64,000 nt of DNA from Rhodococcus sp. ARC_M6. Lineage in GTDB: Bacteria; Actinomycetota; Actinomycetes; Mycobacteriales; Mycobacteriaceae. This document shows, piece by piece, positions 16,146 to 24,874 of this stretch; positions within the stretch are counted from its first letter, which is position 1; every line of letters begins with the position of its first letter. The position numbers and the translations under genes are program-made. The notes below the pieces were generated by a model that saw only the letters and a program-made list of their open reading frames with translations, did no database searches and was not told the origin of the DNA. The DNA is taken from assembly GCF_022810305.1 (NCBI RefSeq), contig NZ_JALGQH010000029.1, positions 1-64,000 on the forward strand. The letters are read 5' to 3'.

Positions 16146-17680
16146 TTCTCTGCCTTCCCCTCGCTGTCTGGATGCGCTCCGCGGCGCGCCTGATCCAGTG
16201 CCGCGCGGCCTTCGTCGGAGTCCCACCAGGACCGAAATGTTTGTTTGGGCGGTGCCGGAATGTCCCGAGCTGCGGTCCAACCGTTCAATGGCGGCGGGAG
16301 CGTCGAGATCTTTCCCTTCTTACCGGCCACGATGCGGCCCAGCCCCGCAGCCTTCTGCGCGGCCGTCCACCGCGTCGACGACGACATCGCGTACGACGCG
16401 GCCTTCATCGCCAAAGCCTCTGCGGTAAGACCGGATTGCTCAACCTTCTGATGACGCAGTTCCACCAGCAGCGACGGGATGTCGATCTTGACAGGGCACG
16501 CGTCGAAGCAGGCCCCGCACAGCGTCGACGCGAACGGAAGCGTCGAGTTCGGGTCGTCCTTGCCGTGCATGCCCGCCAATTGTGGTGTCAGCACAGCACC
16601 GATCGGCCCCGGATAGGTCGATCCGTACGCGTGGCCGCCCGTGCGCTCATAGACCGGGCACACGTTCAGGCATGCCGAGCAGCGGATGCAGTTGAGTGCT
16701 TCGCGGCCGATCTTGTCGGCCAGTGCTGCGGTGCGCCCGTTGTCGAGGAGCACAAGGTGGAACTCCTGAGGCCCGTCGCCGGGCGTGACGCCGGTCCACA
16801 GCGAGGTGTACGGATTCATTCGCTCACCCGTCGAGGATCGCGGCAGCAGTTGAAGAAAGACTTCGAGATCCTGATACGTCGGCAGGATCTTCTCGATCCC
16901 CATCACCGTGATCAGGGTCTTCGGCAGTGTGAGGCACATTCGACCGTTGCCCTCGGATTCGACGACTGTGAGTGTTCCGGTGTCGGCGATCCCGAAGTTG
17001 GCACCCGAAATCGCGACCGGTGTAGTCATGAATTTGTGGCGCAAGAACTTTCGGGCAGCGGCAGCAAGTTCCGCCGGGTTGTCGCCGAGTTCCGGATCCA
17101 CGTCGGGCATTTCGCGGAGGAAGATTTCCCGGATCTCCGAGCGATTGCGGTGGATCGCCGGCACGAGGATGTGCGACGGTTTGTCGTGGCCGAGTTGGAC
17201 GATCAGTTCGGCGAGGTCTGTTTCGTAGGCCGTGATGCCCTGCGTCTCGAGGTGCTCGTTGAGTCCAATTTCCTGCGTTGCCATCGATTTGACCTTGATG
17301 ACTTCATCGGAGCCGGTCGCCTTGACCAGTTCGGTCACAATTGCATTGGCCTCGTTGGCATCTGCTGCCCAGTGAACCATGCCGCCGCGTGCGATAACTG
17401 CAGCTTCGAATTGTTCGAGCAGTTCCGGCAACCTCGCCATGACATCGGTCTTGATCGCAGACCCCGCGTCGCGCAACTCTTCCCAGTCGGGTAGCTCGCC
17501 GGTCACGTGAATCCGCTTGGCCCGGATGGTGTGTGTGGCTTTGCCGATGTTGCGTCGCAATTGAGCATTCGCCAACTCGTGATGCGCAGCGGCGGGAAAT
17601 TTTTCGGTGCCGCGGAGGAATCCTGCCCCTTCGGGCGAACGCGGCGGGAAGCTGGGCAATCCCAACGTCACGGTACTCAT
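16142..17680 (-). CDS. lutB: Lactate utilisation iron-sulfur protein B (LutB/YkgF)
   Basis: The 512-residue protein has an N-terminal LUD domain (GANFGIADTGTLTVVESEGN) and a ferredoxin-type domain with CIRCSACLNVCPVY and CGACFDACPVKID, which bind two [4Fe-4S] clusters. This is the electron-transfer subunit of the LutABC L-lactate dehydrogenase. The ATG at 17680 overlaps the lutA stop (ATGA). Length and domain order are standard. Confidence 0.95.
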   Translation of the reverse strand: MSTVTLGLPSFPPRSPEGAGFLRGTEKFPAAAHHELANAQLRRNIGKATHTIRAKRIHVTGELPDWEELRDAGSAIKTDVMARLPELLEQFEAAVIARGGMVHWAADANEANAIVTELVKATGSDEVIKVKSMATQEIGLNEHLETQGITAYETDLAELIVQLGHDKPSHILVPAIHRNRSEIREIFLREMPDVDPELGDNPAELAAAARKFLRHKFMTTPVAISGANFGIADTGTLTVVESEGNGRMCLTLPKTLITVMGIEKILPTYQDLEVFLQLLPRSSTGERMNPYTSLWTGVTPGDGPQEFHLVLLDNGRTAALADKIGREALNCIRCSACLNVCPVYERTGGHAYGSTYPGPIGAVLTPQLAGMHGKDDPNSTLPFASTLCGACFDACPVKIDIPSLLVELRHQKVEQSGLTAEALAMKAASYAMSSSTRWTAAQKAAGLGRIVAGKKGKISTLPPPLNGWTAARDIPAPPKQTFRSWWDSDEGRAALDQARRGAHPDSEGKAEK

Positions 17681-18426
17681 GCGTGCACCCGACTTTCCAC
17701 CGATGCCAGGATTTCCGCGAGGTGAATGGTCTTGGTACCCATCTGCAACCGCGACAGACCACCGCCGATGTGCATGAGACACGACGAGTCTCCCGCGCTG
17801 CAAAACTCTGCTCCGGTATCGGCAACATGGCGAATCTTGTCGGCCAACATGGCCGTCGAGGTTTCGGCATTCTTGATCGCGAAGGTGCCGCCGAATCCGC
17901 AGCAGGAATCCGCTTCGGGGAGTTCCACCAGATCGATGTCACGCACGTTACGCAGCAACTGCAACGGCTTGTCTCCCACTCTCAACATGCGTAGCGAGTG
18001 ACAGGTCGGGTGATAGGTGACGCGATGGGGGAAGTACGCACCGACATCGGTGACGCCGAGGACATCCACCAGAAACTCGGAGAGCTCGTACGTCTTCGCT
18101 TTCACCGTCTTCACTTGCCCGCACAGAGATGCAGTTCCGTATCGCTCGGCAACGATCTCGTGCTGATGACGAACCGAGCCCACACACGATCCGGACGGAG
18201 CGACGACGGCATCGATCGAGATGTCGCCGAATGTGTCGGCGTAGTTCGCAACCAACGGCAACGCTTCCGGCTGATAGCCGGTGTTGACGTGCATCTGCCC
18301 GCAGCATGTCTGCCCGGACGGAAACACGACGTCGTGCCCGAGCCTGGTGAGCAGGAGGGCCGTGGCCTTGGCCGCGTCGGGGAACATCGTGTCCCCGATA
18401 CAGGTGGCGAACAGTGCGACGCGCAT
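17677..18426 (-). CDS. lutA: Lactate utilisation protein A (LutA/YkgE)
   Basis: The 249-residue protein carries two cysteine-rich CCG domains (QTCCGQMHVNTGY and DSCCGFGGTFAIK), as in heterodisulfide-reductase-like subunits. It starts the lutABC operon at the ATG of MRVALFATCIGDTMFP. Its promoter region faces the lactate permease gene and holds a 15-bp palindrome repeated on the other side, so lut and permease are probably repressed together. Confidence 0.94.
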   Translation of the reverse strand: MRVALFATCIGDTMFPDAAKATALLLTRLGHDVVFPSGQTCCGQMHVNTGYQPEALPLVANYADTFGDISIDAVVAPSGSCVGSVRHQHEIVAERYGTASLCGQVKTVKAKTYELSEFLVDVLGVTDVGAYFPHRVTYHPTCHSLRMLRVGDKPLQLLRNVRDIDLVELPEADSCCGFGGTFAIKNAETSTAMLADKIRHVADTGAEFCSAGDSSCLMHIGGGLSRLQMGTKTIHLAEILASVESRVHA

Positions 18427-18447
18427 GTGATCTCCGCAATCTGTCGA

Positions 18448-18462
18448 TGTGGTCAGACCACA
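18448..18462. promoter_or_regulatory. FadR/LldR-type operator, lutA side
   Basis: TGTGGTCAGACCACA is a perfect 7-1-7 palindrome 22 bases before the lutA start. It fits the TGGTC-N-GACCA consensus of FadR-subfamily GntR repressors such as PdhR and LldR. The GntR gene at 20318 is the likely binder. Confidence 0.75.
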
Positions 18463-18559
18463 GTAAAGCACGGTCAGGGGCCTAGGTAACCGGAATACCC
18501 CGAAAAATAGAAAAATTCGCACAACACTCGATTGTGAGCCGGGTCATGGTGTACGTTCC

Positions 18560-18574
18560 TGTGGTCCGACCACA
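18560..18574. promoter_or_regulatory. FadR/LldR-type operator, permease side
   Basis: TGTGGTCCGACCACA has exactly the arms of the first operator and differs only at the centre base. It lies 112 bases away, just before the permease gene. Two identical operators allow control of both promoters and possible looping. Confidence 0.75.
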
Positions 18575-18627
18575 CAGACCGTCATTGCAACCGCTGACCT
18601 CGGCGGTGCCGTCGTCAGGAGATACTT

Positions 18628-20295
18628 GTGGCTACCGAATTACTCGCGGTGAGTTTCACGCCGTCCACCACCGCGATCGGCGGGTCGTTGACCGCGTCTG
18701 CGCTCGTCGGGCTTCTACCCTTGGCGACGTTCTTCGTCCTGCTCGCCGGCTTCAAACTCAAGGCGTGGTACTCCGGACTCGGCGCATTGGCCGTCGCAGC
18801 AGTCGTCGCTGTCGTCGGTTTCGACATGCCCACGTCACTGACTGCACTGTCTGCGCTCCAAGGAATCACCTTCGGACTTTTCCCGGTGATGTGGATCGTC
18901 GTTACCGCAATCTGGTTCTACGAATTAACCGTAGCCAGTGGACGTTTCGAGGATCTACGACGCGTATTCAATACCGTCGGACGCGGCGACATGCGAGTGC
19001 AAGCCATGCTTATCGCGTTCTGTTTCGGCGGAATGCTCGAAGCCCTGGCCGGTTTCGGCGCACCGGTAGCTATTACCGGCGCAATGCTCATTGCTCTCGG
19101 CATGCCGCCGATTCGTGCCGCTGTGACCGTCCTGGTTGCCAACACTGCACCGGTTGCCTTCGGCGCCATGGCAATTCCGATCACCACTGCCGGAAACCTG
19201 ACCGGCATTCCGGCCACCGAGATCGCCGCTGTTGTCGGACGGCAAACCCCCATTCTCGCGCTGTTCGTCCCCCTCTTGCTCCTGTTCCTGGTCGACGGCA
19301 AACGCGGCCTGAAGCAGGTCTGGCCCATCGCTCTGGTCACCGGCGCGGTATTCGCCTTCGCCCAGTTCTGGTGCTCCAGCCATTTCTCGTACGAACTCAC
19401 CGACGTGGTCGCTTCACTTGCCGGACTCGCAGCGGCCGTCGTCATGCTTCGTTTCTGGCACCCCAAGACGCCTGACGATCAGCGATCCAAGGTCGAACCC
19501 GAGCACCTCGGCGCACCGCGAACCTTCATGGCACTGTTCCCGTACCTCCTGGTTGTCGTGGTATTCGGCGTCGCCAAGCTGTGGACTGCAGGGTTCGACC
19601 TCGCCGGCTGGTTGAGCAGGACCGACCGCAGGATCGAATGGCCGGGACTGTACGGAAACTTGCTGACGGGCACCGGCGATCCCTCGTCGAGCGCGATCTA
19701 CACGTTCTCCTGGCTCTCGAATCCCGGCACACTGCTGTTGATCTGCGGTGTCATCGTCACGGCTGTGTACGGATTCTGGACACACGACGGCCGGTTCCCG
19801 CTGACTCCGAGACGGTCGGTGGCGACCTTCGGAGCCACCGTCGTCAAGATGCGCCTTGCCATTGCTACCGTCGCCACGGTGCTCGGCCTGAGTTACGTCA
19901 TGAACCAATCAGGACAGACAGTGTCGATCGGCACCTGGCTGGCCGGCACCGGTGCGGCCTTCGCGTTCTTCTCCCCGATTCTGGGTTGGCTGGGCACCGC
20001 CGTGACTGGCTCGGACACGTCCGCGAATGCACTGTTCGCCAAACTGCAGCAGGTCGCCGGCCAAACGGCAGGTATCGACCCGACCCTGTTGGTGGCTGCC
20101 AATACCTCCGGCGGCGTCGTCGGCAAACTCGTGAGCCCTCAGAACCTCACGATCGCCGCCACGGCAGTCGGCCAGATCGGCAGCGAACCCATCCTGCTGC
20201 GCAAGGTCATCGGATACAGCCTCGCCATGCTGCTCATCCTGTGCACGCTGGTGTATCTGCAGTCCACACCTGTCCTGTCGTGGATGCTCCCGTAG
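18628..20295 (+). CDS. lctP: L-lactate permease (LctP family)
   Basis: The 555-residue polytopic protein is a lactate permease of the LctP family: FGGMLEALAGFGAPVAITGA and VLVANTAPVAFGAMAIPITT are family signatures, and the C-terminal half repeats the fold (TGSDTSANALFAKLQQVAGQ, AANTSGGVVGKLVSPQNLTI). It would import L-lactate with protons. The GTG start follows AGGAG. It is divergent from lutABC and 22 bases from its regulator, together a full lactate uptake and oxidation locus. Confidence 0.95.
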   Translation: MATELLAVSFTPSTTAIGGSLTASALVGLLPLATFFVLLAGFKLKAWYSGLGALAVAAVVAVVGFDMPTSLTALSALQGITFGLFPVMWIVVTAIWFYELTVASGRFEDLRRVFNTVGRGDMRVQAMLIAFCFGGMLEALAGFGAPVAITGAMLIALGMPPIRAAVTVLVANTAPVAFGAMAIPITTAGNLTGIPATEIAAVVGRQTPILALFVPLLLLFLVDGKRGLKQVWPIALVTGAVFAFAQFWCSSHFSYELTDVVASLAGLAAAVVMLRFWHPKTPDDQRSKVEPEHLGAPRTFMALFPYLLVVVVFGVAKLWTAGFDLAGWLSRTDRRIEWPGLYGNLLTGTGDPSSSAIYTFSWLSNPGTLLLICGVIVTAVYGFWTHDGRFPLTPRRSVATFGATVVKMRLAIATVATVLGLSYVMNQSGQTVSIGTWLAGTGAAFAFFSPILGWLGTAVTGSDTSANALFAKLQQVAGQTAGIDPTLLVAANTSGGVVGKLVSPQNLTIAATAVGQIGSEPILLRKVIGYSLAMLLILCTLVYLQSTPVLSWMLP

Positions 20296-20317
20296 GCGCC
20301 ACCTAGGCTCTTGGCTC

Positions 20318-21028
20318 ATGCCCTCCGATTCGAGTCCACGCGCGTGGGAACAAGTTCTGAGCCACCTGGAGAAGAGGCTGACGTCGGGTGAGGTCCGCCC
20401 GGGTCAGCGTCTTCCCGGTGAACGCATCCTTGCAGCAGAACTCGGTGTCGGCCGCTCCTCCGTGCGGGAGGCGTTGCGCGTCATGGAAGCACTCGGACTT
20501 CTCAAGGCGCAGACGGGATCCGGCCCGACGTCGGGTGCCATGATCGTCGCCCGACCCACCGGCGGCATGACCATGCTGATGCGCATGCAGGTTGCAGCAC
20601 AAGGCTTTCCGGTTTCCGACGTCGTAAAGACGCGTTTGGTTCTCGAAGCCGAGGTCATGGCGACACTTGCCCGCTTGCAGCCCACACCGGACCTCGGTAG
20701 TGCCGTCGAACTGCTCGACTCCATGGAGAACCTCGACCTCACCGCAGACGAGTTCCTCATTCTCGACGCCCAGTTTCACGTCGCAATGGCAGATGCCGCG
20801 GGCAACCAGGTTGTCGCTGCGATGATGGCCGGCCTGCGCGAGTCCATCGAGGCCTACGTGCTCGCCGGAGTGCAACTCGATTCCTGGCCGACTACCTGCT
20901 CACGCCTGCGGCACGAGCACCGTGGACTGGTGGAAGCAATCCAGGCCCGAGACCCGCACCTCGCCCGTGAGCGGATCACCAGCCACATCCGCGGGTACTA
21001 CGCCGAAAGCGCTCACTCGGGGAGCTGA
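20318..21028 (+). CDS. GntR-family regulator, FadR subfamily, LldR-like
   Basis: The 236-residue protein has a GntR winged helix (LPGERILAAELGVGRSSVRE) near residues 30-55 and an FCD effector domain with the metal/ligand-binding histidines (FHVAMADAAGNQ, HRGLVEAIQARD, HIRGYY). It follows the lactate permease closely and is the natural repressor of the two TGTGGTC-N-GACCACA sites, released by lactate. The link to these sites is inference from family consensus and position. Confidence 0.9.
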   Translation: MPSDSSPRAWEQVLSHLEKRLTSGEVRPGQRLPGERILAAELGVGRSSVREALRVMEALGLLKAQTGSGPTSGAMIVARPTGGMTMLMRMQVAAQGFPVSDVVKTRLVLEAEVMATLARLQPTPDLGSAVELLDSMENLDLTADEFLILDAQFHVAMADAAGNQVVAAMMAGLRESIEAYVLAGVQLDSWPTTCSRLRHEHRGLVEAIQARDPHLARERITSHIRGYYAESAHSGS

Positions 21029-21082
21029 ACCGGGAGTGGTAATTGCACCTCCCGAAGTCGTGTACTGTTGGTTTTACACCGA

Positions 21083-21156
21083 CGCGGGGTGGAGCAGCTC
21101 GGTAGCTCGCTGGGCTCATAACCCAGAGGTCGCAGGTTCAAATCCTGTCCCCGCTA
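21083..21156 (+). tRNA. Initiator tRNA-fMet (anticodon CAT)
   Basis: The 74-base sequence CGCGGGG...CCCCGCTA folds as a cloverleaf with anticodon CAT at 21117-21119. Initiator marks are present: three G-C pairs at the foot of the anticodon stem (GGG/CCC), and a mismatched first acceptor pair, C against T, as in other actinobacteria. The D-loop (AGCTCGGTAGCT) and T-arm (GGTTCAAATCC) are normal. CCA is not encoded. A TTGCAC/TACTGT promoter pair upstream (21043, 21063) is weakly spaced. Confidence 0.96.
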
Positions 21157-21161
21157 CAAAG

Positions 21162-21202
21162 ATGGCCCGTAAGTTGCGATTCACTCGCAACTTACGGGCC
21201 AT
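21162..21202 (+). terminator. Perfect hairpin terminator after tRNA-fMet
   Basis: Arms of 18 bases (ATGGCCCGTAAGTTGCGA and its exact complement) enclose the 5-base loop TTCAC, followed by AGTTTTA. It starts five bases after the tRNA and should end its transcription. It may also serve the convergent sortase gene. Confidence 0.8.
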
Positions 21203-21232
21203 AGTTTTATGTCTCGGTGTTCTATGTCCAGG

Positions 21233-21811
21233 TCAGGACCCCACCAACTGAGCGACCACTATGTAGTTGTCGTCAGTCGGCTCCCCATCACGGACATCGC
21301 AATTGGCGAGGATCAAGCGCCCGGCAACCGAGTCGCGCAACTCATGCACCCCCAGCAGAGTCCCCTTGTGCAGTGGACCAGCCGTCTCGACGGAGTACTC
21401 CAGCACACCGGCCGACGTACTCAACACAACGCGGTCACCGGGTTCAACCACGCCCAAAGCCCGGAACGGGGCAACTCTCGTGGAGTAGTTGTGTCCGACC
21501 ACCACGACGGTTTGTGTAGCCGAGGTGCCCGGCATTCCGCTTTCGCCCCACCACACCGGAAGCTCGTCCACCGGGTTCAATTGCTGCCCACTCTCCCCTC
21601 CCCGCATCAATTTCTCGGGGTGCAGTGGACTGCTCAGATAGGTCACTCCGTCGGGTGATCGCAGCTCGATGTGGTCAGGTTCCGCCGGTTCGACAGTCGT
21701 AGACGCCGGTGGAGCCGCAATGTGCGACTCCACCGGCGAACGATCCGGCAGCAACCCTGCCCCGACGCCCGAGCAGCCTGGCACCAGGATTGCCAGCGCC
21801 GCCACCGCCAT
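21233..21811 (-). CDS. Sortase (class F-like), lipoprotein-like N-terminus
   Basis: The 192-residue protein has a short hydrophobic start with a lipobox-like LVPGC, a proline/threonine linker, and a sortase domain: the catalytic His107 in VVVVGHNYSTRV and Cys171 in LILANCDVRDG. The usual T-x-T-C context is changed to ANC, and the arginine expected about a dozen residues later appears to be replaced (EPTDDNYIVVAQ). That is odd for an active sortase, although my alignment is by eye. It lies 13 bases behind a gene for a wall-stalk protein, its probable substrate. Confidence 0.8.
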   Translation of the reverse strand: MAVAALAILVPGCSGVGAGLLPDRSPVESHIAAPPASTTVEPAEPDHIELRSPDGVTYLSSPLHPEKLMRGGESGQQLNPVDELPVWWGESGMPGTSATQTVVVVGHNYSTRVAPFRALGVVEPGDRVVLSTSAGVLEYSVETAGPLHKGTLLGVHELRDSVAGRLILANCDVRDGEPTDDNYIVVAQLVGS

Positions 21812-21824
21812 CAGGTGGCGGCAT

Positions 21825-23480
21825 TTAGGAAGCAGTGCCGCCGCGCTTACGACGAATGACCACTGTTCCGGCTGCTGCAGCCACGCCCACAACTCCGACG
21901 CCGGCCAGAACCAGCGGAACGCTCACGCCACCGCTACTCGAGGAATCACCGAGCGCAAGGTCAACCGGCGGCAGTCCACCCGCGAGTGCCTGGTCTCCCT
22001 CAGCATCGGTGACGTAGTAATCGACGACGTCGAATGCGCCCTTGTTGTTGTAGTAACCGACCAGCTTTACCCCCGTCTTGTCGACTACCGCTGTCGTGTC
22101 GTCGACCTTCGTGACACCCGAACCATCGGTCGTCTTGTCGCCGATAACGACGTCGTTACCGATACCGGTTCCGTTCTCGATATCCTTGTCGGCCTTCGCT
22201 TTCAGATCGTCGAGGGCCTTCTTCGCAGCGTCCGACTCGCCCTGCGCCGCAGTTGCCGCGGCCTGAGCCGCCTTGGCTGCAGCGGCTGCCGCATCGGCAG
22301 CGGCTTTGGCTTTGTCTGCCTCGATGTAGAGATCCTGCGCCTTTTGGCTCGCGGCCGCGGCAGCTGCTGCCTTCTCCGCTGCCACCTTGGCCTTGGCATC
22401 GGCGTCGGCTCGCTTATCTATCGCAGACTCCCCGGCTGCGTCGGCGTCAGCTTGCGCCTTTTCTGCGGCAGCCTTGGCGTCCTCAGCTGCCTGCTTGGCT
22501 GCGACGGAAGCTGCTTCTGCGTCGTCCGCCGCCTTCCGTGCATCCGCAGCGACCTTTACTTCGTCCGCCGCGTCCGACTCAGCGGTTTTAGCCGCGGCTT
22601 CGGCGTCGGCAGCAGCCTTCTGCGTTTCCTTAGCTGCGACGGCGAGCTTCTTGGAATTCCAGGCCGCCTTCAGAGCTTCAGCCTTGGCTGCAGCTGCCTT
22701 CGCGAAATCCCACTTCTTGGCGGCCTCTTCAGCTTCCTTGTTTTTGTCCTCGACCAGCTTCGTGTTGGCATCCACCGCAGCCTTCGCCTCGTCAGCCTTA
22801 CCCTGCAGTGCGATTGCCTCTGCCCGGGCCTTCTCGGCTTCCGCGATCTTGGTTCCATCGCCGGCCTTCGCAGCCTCTTCGAGTTTCGCTGCGTTGGCTG
22901 CAGCCTCATCAGCCTTCGCCTGCGCCGCCTCCGCAGCTTGCTTGGCCTCCACAGCAGAACTAGCCGCCGTCTTGGCGGCGTCTTCCGCTACCTTGGCAGC
23001 CTGCTCGGCCGTCACGGCCTGCTCCTTGGCCTGAGTCGACTCCACGGCGGCTTTGGTTGCCTCGACGCTTGCCTGTGTCATCGCGTCAGTCGCCTTCGCT
23101 GACGTGTCAGTCGCGGCAGTCGAGCCCTCCCCTGCCTTTGCTGCCTCGTCGGCAGCCGTCTTGGCTGCATCGGCGGCGGCTTTGGCCTTGGCTTCCGCCT
23201 CCGCGATAGCTGCGGCGTCCTTGTCGCCGGCTTCTGCGACCGGTGCACCGTCGGCAGCCTTGGGTGTCGCAGTCTCGGTATCTACCGGTGTCGTTCCGGT
23301 TCCCGCATCGGCGCCGGGCGTCGGTTCACTGTCGCAGGGTGTCTCCGCACTCGGTGTGCAGGTGGCATCAGGCTCCGCCAACGCTATGCCCGAACCACCT
23401 ACCGCCACTCCGAGCGCGAGAACAGCTCCGACGGCCGCAGCGCGGACCCTCCGAGAATTGGCAACGGATTTCTCCGACAT
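21825..23480 (-). CDS. Ala-rich coiled-coil surface stalk protein with sorting signal
   Basis: The 551-residue product has a signal peptide (AAAVGAVLALGVAVGGSGIA, cleaved near ALA-EP), a Pro/Thr segment, and about 370 residues of Ala/Lys/Glu/Asp-rich helix (for example AEAAAKTAESDAADEVKVA) that should form a long rod. A small folded region follows (VKLVGYYNNKGAFDVVDYYV). The C-terminus is a sorting signal: GGLPPVD, a Ser/Gly linker, a hydrophobic stretch (VPLVLAGVGVVGVAAAAGTV) and RRKRGG. LPPVD is not the classic LPxTG, so the motif may be special to the neighbouring sortase. Start ATG 23480 is chosen; GTG 23486 is possible. Confidence 0.85.
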   Translation of the reverse strand: MSEKSVANSRRVRAAAVGAVLALGVAVGGSGIALAEPDATCTPSAETPCDSEPTPGADAGTGTTPVDTETATPKAADGAPVAEAGDKDAAAIAEAEAKAKAAADAAKTAADEAAKAGEGSTAATDTSAKATDAMTQASVEATKAAVESTQAKEQAVTAEQAAKVAEDAAKTAASSAVEAKQAAEAAQAKADEAAANAAKLEEAAKAGDGTKIAEAEKARAEAIALQGKADEAKAAVDANTKLVEDKNKEAEEAAKKWDFAKAAAAKAEALKAAWNSKKLAVAAKETQKAAADAEAAAKTAESDAADEVKVAADARKAADDAEAASVAAKQAAEDAKAAAEKAQADADAAGESAIDKRADADAKAKVAAEKAAAAAAASQKAQDLYIEADKAKAAADAAAAAAKAAQAAATAAQGESDAAKKALDDLKAKADKDIENGTGIGNDVVIGDKTTDGSGVTKVDDTTAVVDKTGVKLVGYYNNKGAFDVVDYYVTDAEGDQALAGGLPPVDLALGDSSSSGGVSVPLVLAGVGVVGVAAAAGTVVIRRKRGGTAS

Positions 23481-23612
23481 TCGCACAACCTTTCAGTCCT
23501 CTTTACGAAGACGGCATTTCCGGCATGGACAACCTTTACTTCGCCAGGAAATACAAAAGCGTTACGACCGGTTGGTCCGATAACTTTGAGGGAGGGCACG
23601 ACCGCTGCCACA

Positions 23613-24185
23613 TCAGGATCGGGGAATGCGTCCCATCAGGTAAAACTCCGGATTCGGCAGCATTCCGGAGAAGCTGGCCATCCTGTTACTAAGACCGAAG
23701 AACGCAGTGACAGCGGCGATGTCCCAGGCATCCTCGTCACTGAAGCCGTGCTCACGCAGTGCATCAAAATCAGAGTCGGCGATCTCATGCGAAGCGGCGT
23801 TGACCTTGGTAGCGAAGTCGAGCATCGCACGTTGACGGTCCGAAATGTCGGCAGTTCGATAATTGACTGCAACTTGATCGGCGACAAGCGGCTTCTTCTC
23901 GTAGATCCGCAGGATCGCACCATGCGCCACAACGCAGTACGTACATTTGTTAGCCGCAGAGATCGCAGTGACGATCATCTCGCGGTCACCCTTGGTGAGC
24001 GCTGAGTCGTCCTTGAGCATAATCGCGTCGTGATAGGCGAAGAACGCCCGGAACTCCGCCGGACGACGCGCGAACATCAGGAAGACATTGGGAACAAAAC
24101 CTGACTTTTCTTGGATTTCAAGAATTTTCGTCGAGATATCCTCGGGAAGATCCGTCAGTTCGACTTGCGGAAAACGGTCGGTCAC
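23613..24185 (-). CDS. AhpD/carboxymuconolactone decarboxylase-like peroxidase-related protein
   Basis: The 190-residue helical protein has the CMD/AhpD redox site Cys81-x2-Cys84 followed by His88 (NKCTYCVVAHGA). The surrounding sequence, GFVPNVFLMFARRPAEFRAF at the front and FFGLSNRMASFSGMLPNPEF at the end, fits the uncharacterised peroxidase-related branch. It probably reduces peroxides or handles reactive aldehydes. It lies next to, and in the same direction as, a MarR gene. Confidence 0.88.
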   Translation of the reverse strand: MTDRFPQVELTDLPEDISTKILEIQEKSGFVPNVFLMFARRPAEFRAFFAYHDAIMLKDDSALTKGDREMIVTAISAANKCTYCVVAHGAILRIYEKKPLVADQVAVNYRTADISDRQRAMLDFATKVNAASHEIADSDFDALREHGFSDEDAWDIAAVTAFFGLSNRMASFSGMLPNPEFYLMGRIPRS

Positions 24186-24262
24186 AGTGCCTCCAGAGCG
24201 TCAGCCAATAATCAAATTAAGATAATGACGATTAACTGAGTTGTCCAGAGCTTTCCGACGAA

Positions 24263-24805
24263 CTATGCCCCGACATGCGCGGCACCGGGATCACCCAGTT
24301 CGCCGCGCAGACCTTCGAGAAACAGTCGCAACAACTCGGTAAGTTGCCCTTGCTGCGACTCCGACAGCACTGACACCAACCGTTCCTCGCGTCCGAGAAC
24401 CTGGTCGACCAACTGCTCGACCAGTTCATGACCGGCGCCCGTCAGGGTCACGAGAACAACTCTCGACCCCTCCGATGCGGGCGATCGCTCCACCAGGCCC
24501 GACGCTTCAGCACGGGCAAGCCTTTGTGAAATTGCGCCGGCTGTCACGCCGGTCCGCTCGGCGATCTGACGGGTAGTCAGTTGATATGGCTCGCCGGATC
24601 TGCGCAGAACGCTCAGCAGGTCGAGAGTCGCCGTGTCCGCGCCTACAGCGGAAAGCACACGCCGACGATCCTCCCCCAACAATTTTGCGCACATCCACAG
24701 CCTGGTGACGATGCCGATCCCGTCGACAGGAGTTCCGGGCCGCTCTCTGGACCAAGCCAACGCAATCGCATCGACCTCATCATTCGGATCGTATTCACTA
24801 ACCAT
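24263..24805 (-). CDS. MarR-family transcriptional regulator
   Basis: The 180-residue protein has a MarR winged helix (LTTRQIAERTGVTAGAISQR, then LARAEASGLVERSPASEGSR) with the wing sequence SRVVLVTLTGAG. Its promoter faces an SDR gene, and a TTTAGATCTAAA palindrome lies 11 bases before its start. Autoregulation and control of the SDR are therefore likely. The ligand is unknown. Confidence 0.9.
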   Translation of the reverse strand: MVSEYDPNDEVDAIALAWSRERPGTPVDGIGIVTRLWMCAKLLGEDRRRVLSAVGADTATLDLLSVLRRSGEPYQLTTRQIAERTGVTAGAISQRLARAEASGLVERSPASEGSRVVLVTLTGAGHELVEQLVDQVLGREERLVSVLSESQQGQLTELLRLFLEGLRGELGDPGAAHVGA

Positions 24806-24816
24806 GCGACACCTCG

Positions 24817-24853
24817 TTTAGATCTAAATGATAGGTTTTCATATAGACCTAAA
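24817..24853. promoter_or_regulatory. Paired MarR operator sites
   Basis: TTTAGATCTAAA (24817-24828) is a perfect 12-bp palindrome. TATAGACCTAAA (24842-24853), 25 bases on, matches it at 10 of 12 positions. The pair lies between the divergent MarR and SDR genes. Confidence 0.65.
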
Positions 24854-24874
24854 CGTAACTCATCGGAGGCAGAC

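Noticed and set aside
15941-17494. Long plus-strand open frame opposite lutB
   Set aside because: It is antisense to a clear LutB gene, is rich in arginine and has no domain; it reflects GC-rich codon structure on the other strand.
22387-23034. Second plus-strand Ala/Ser-rich frame in the stalk gene
   Set aside because: Same cause; no start signal or domain.
21669-23102. Long plus-strand open frame opposite the stalk protein
   Set aside because: Low-complexity mirror of the Ala-rich repeats; the minus-strand gene has signal and sorting sequences.
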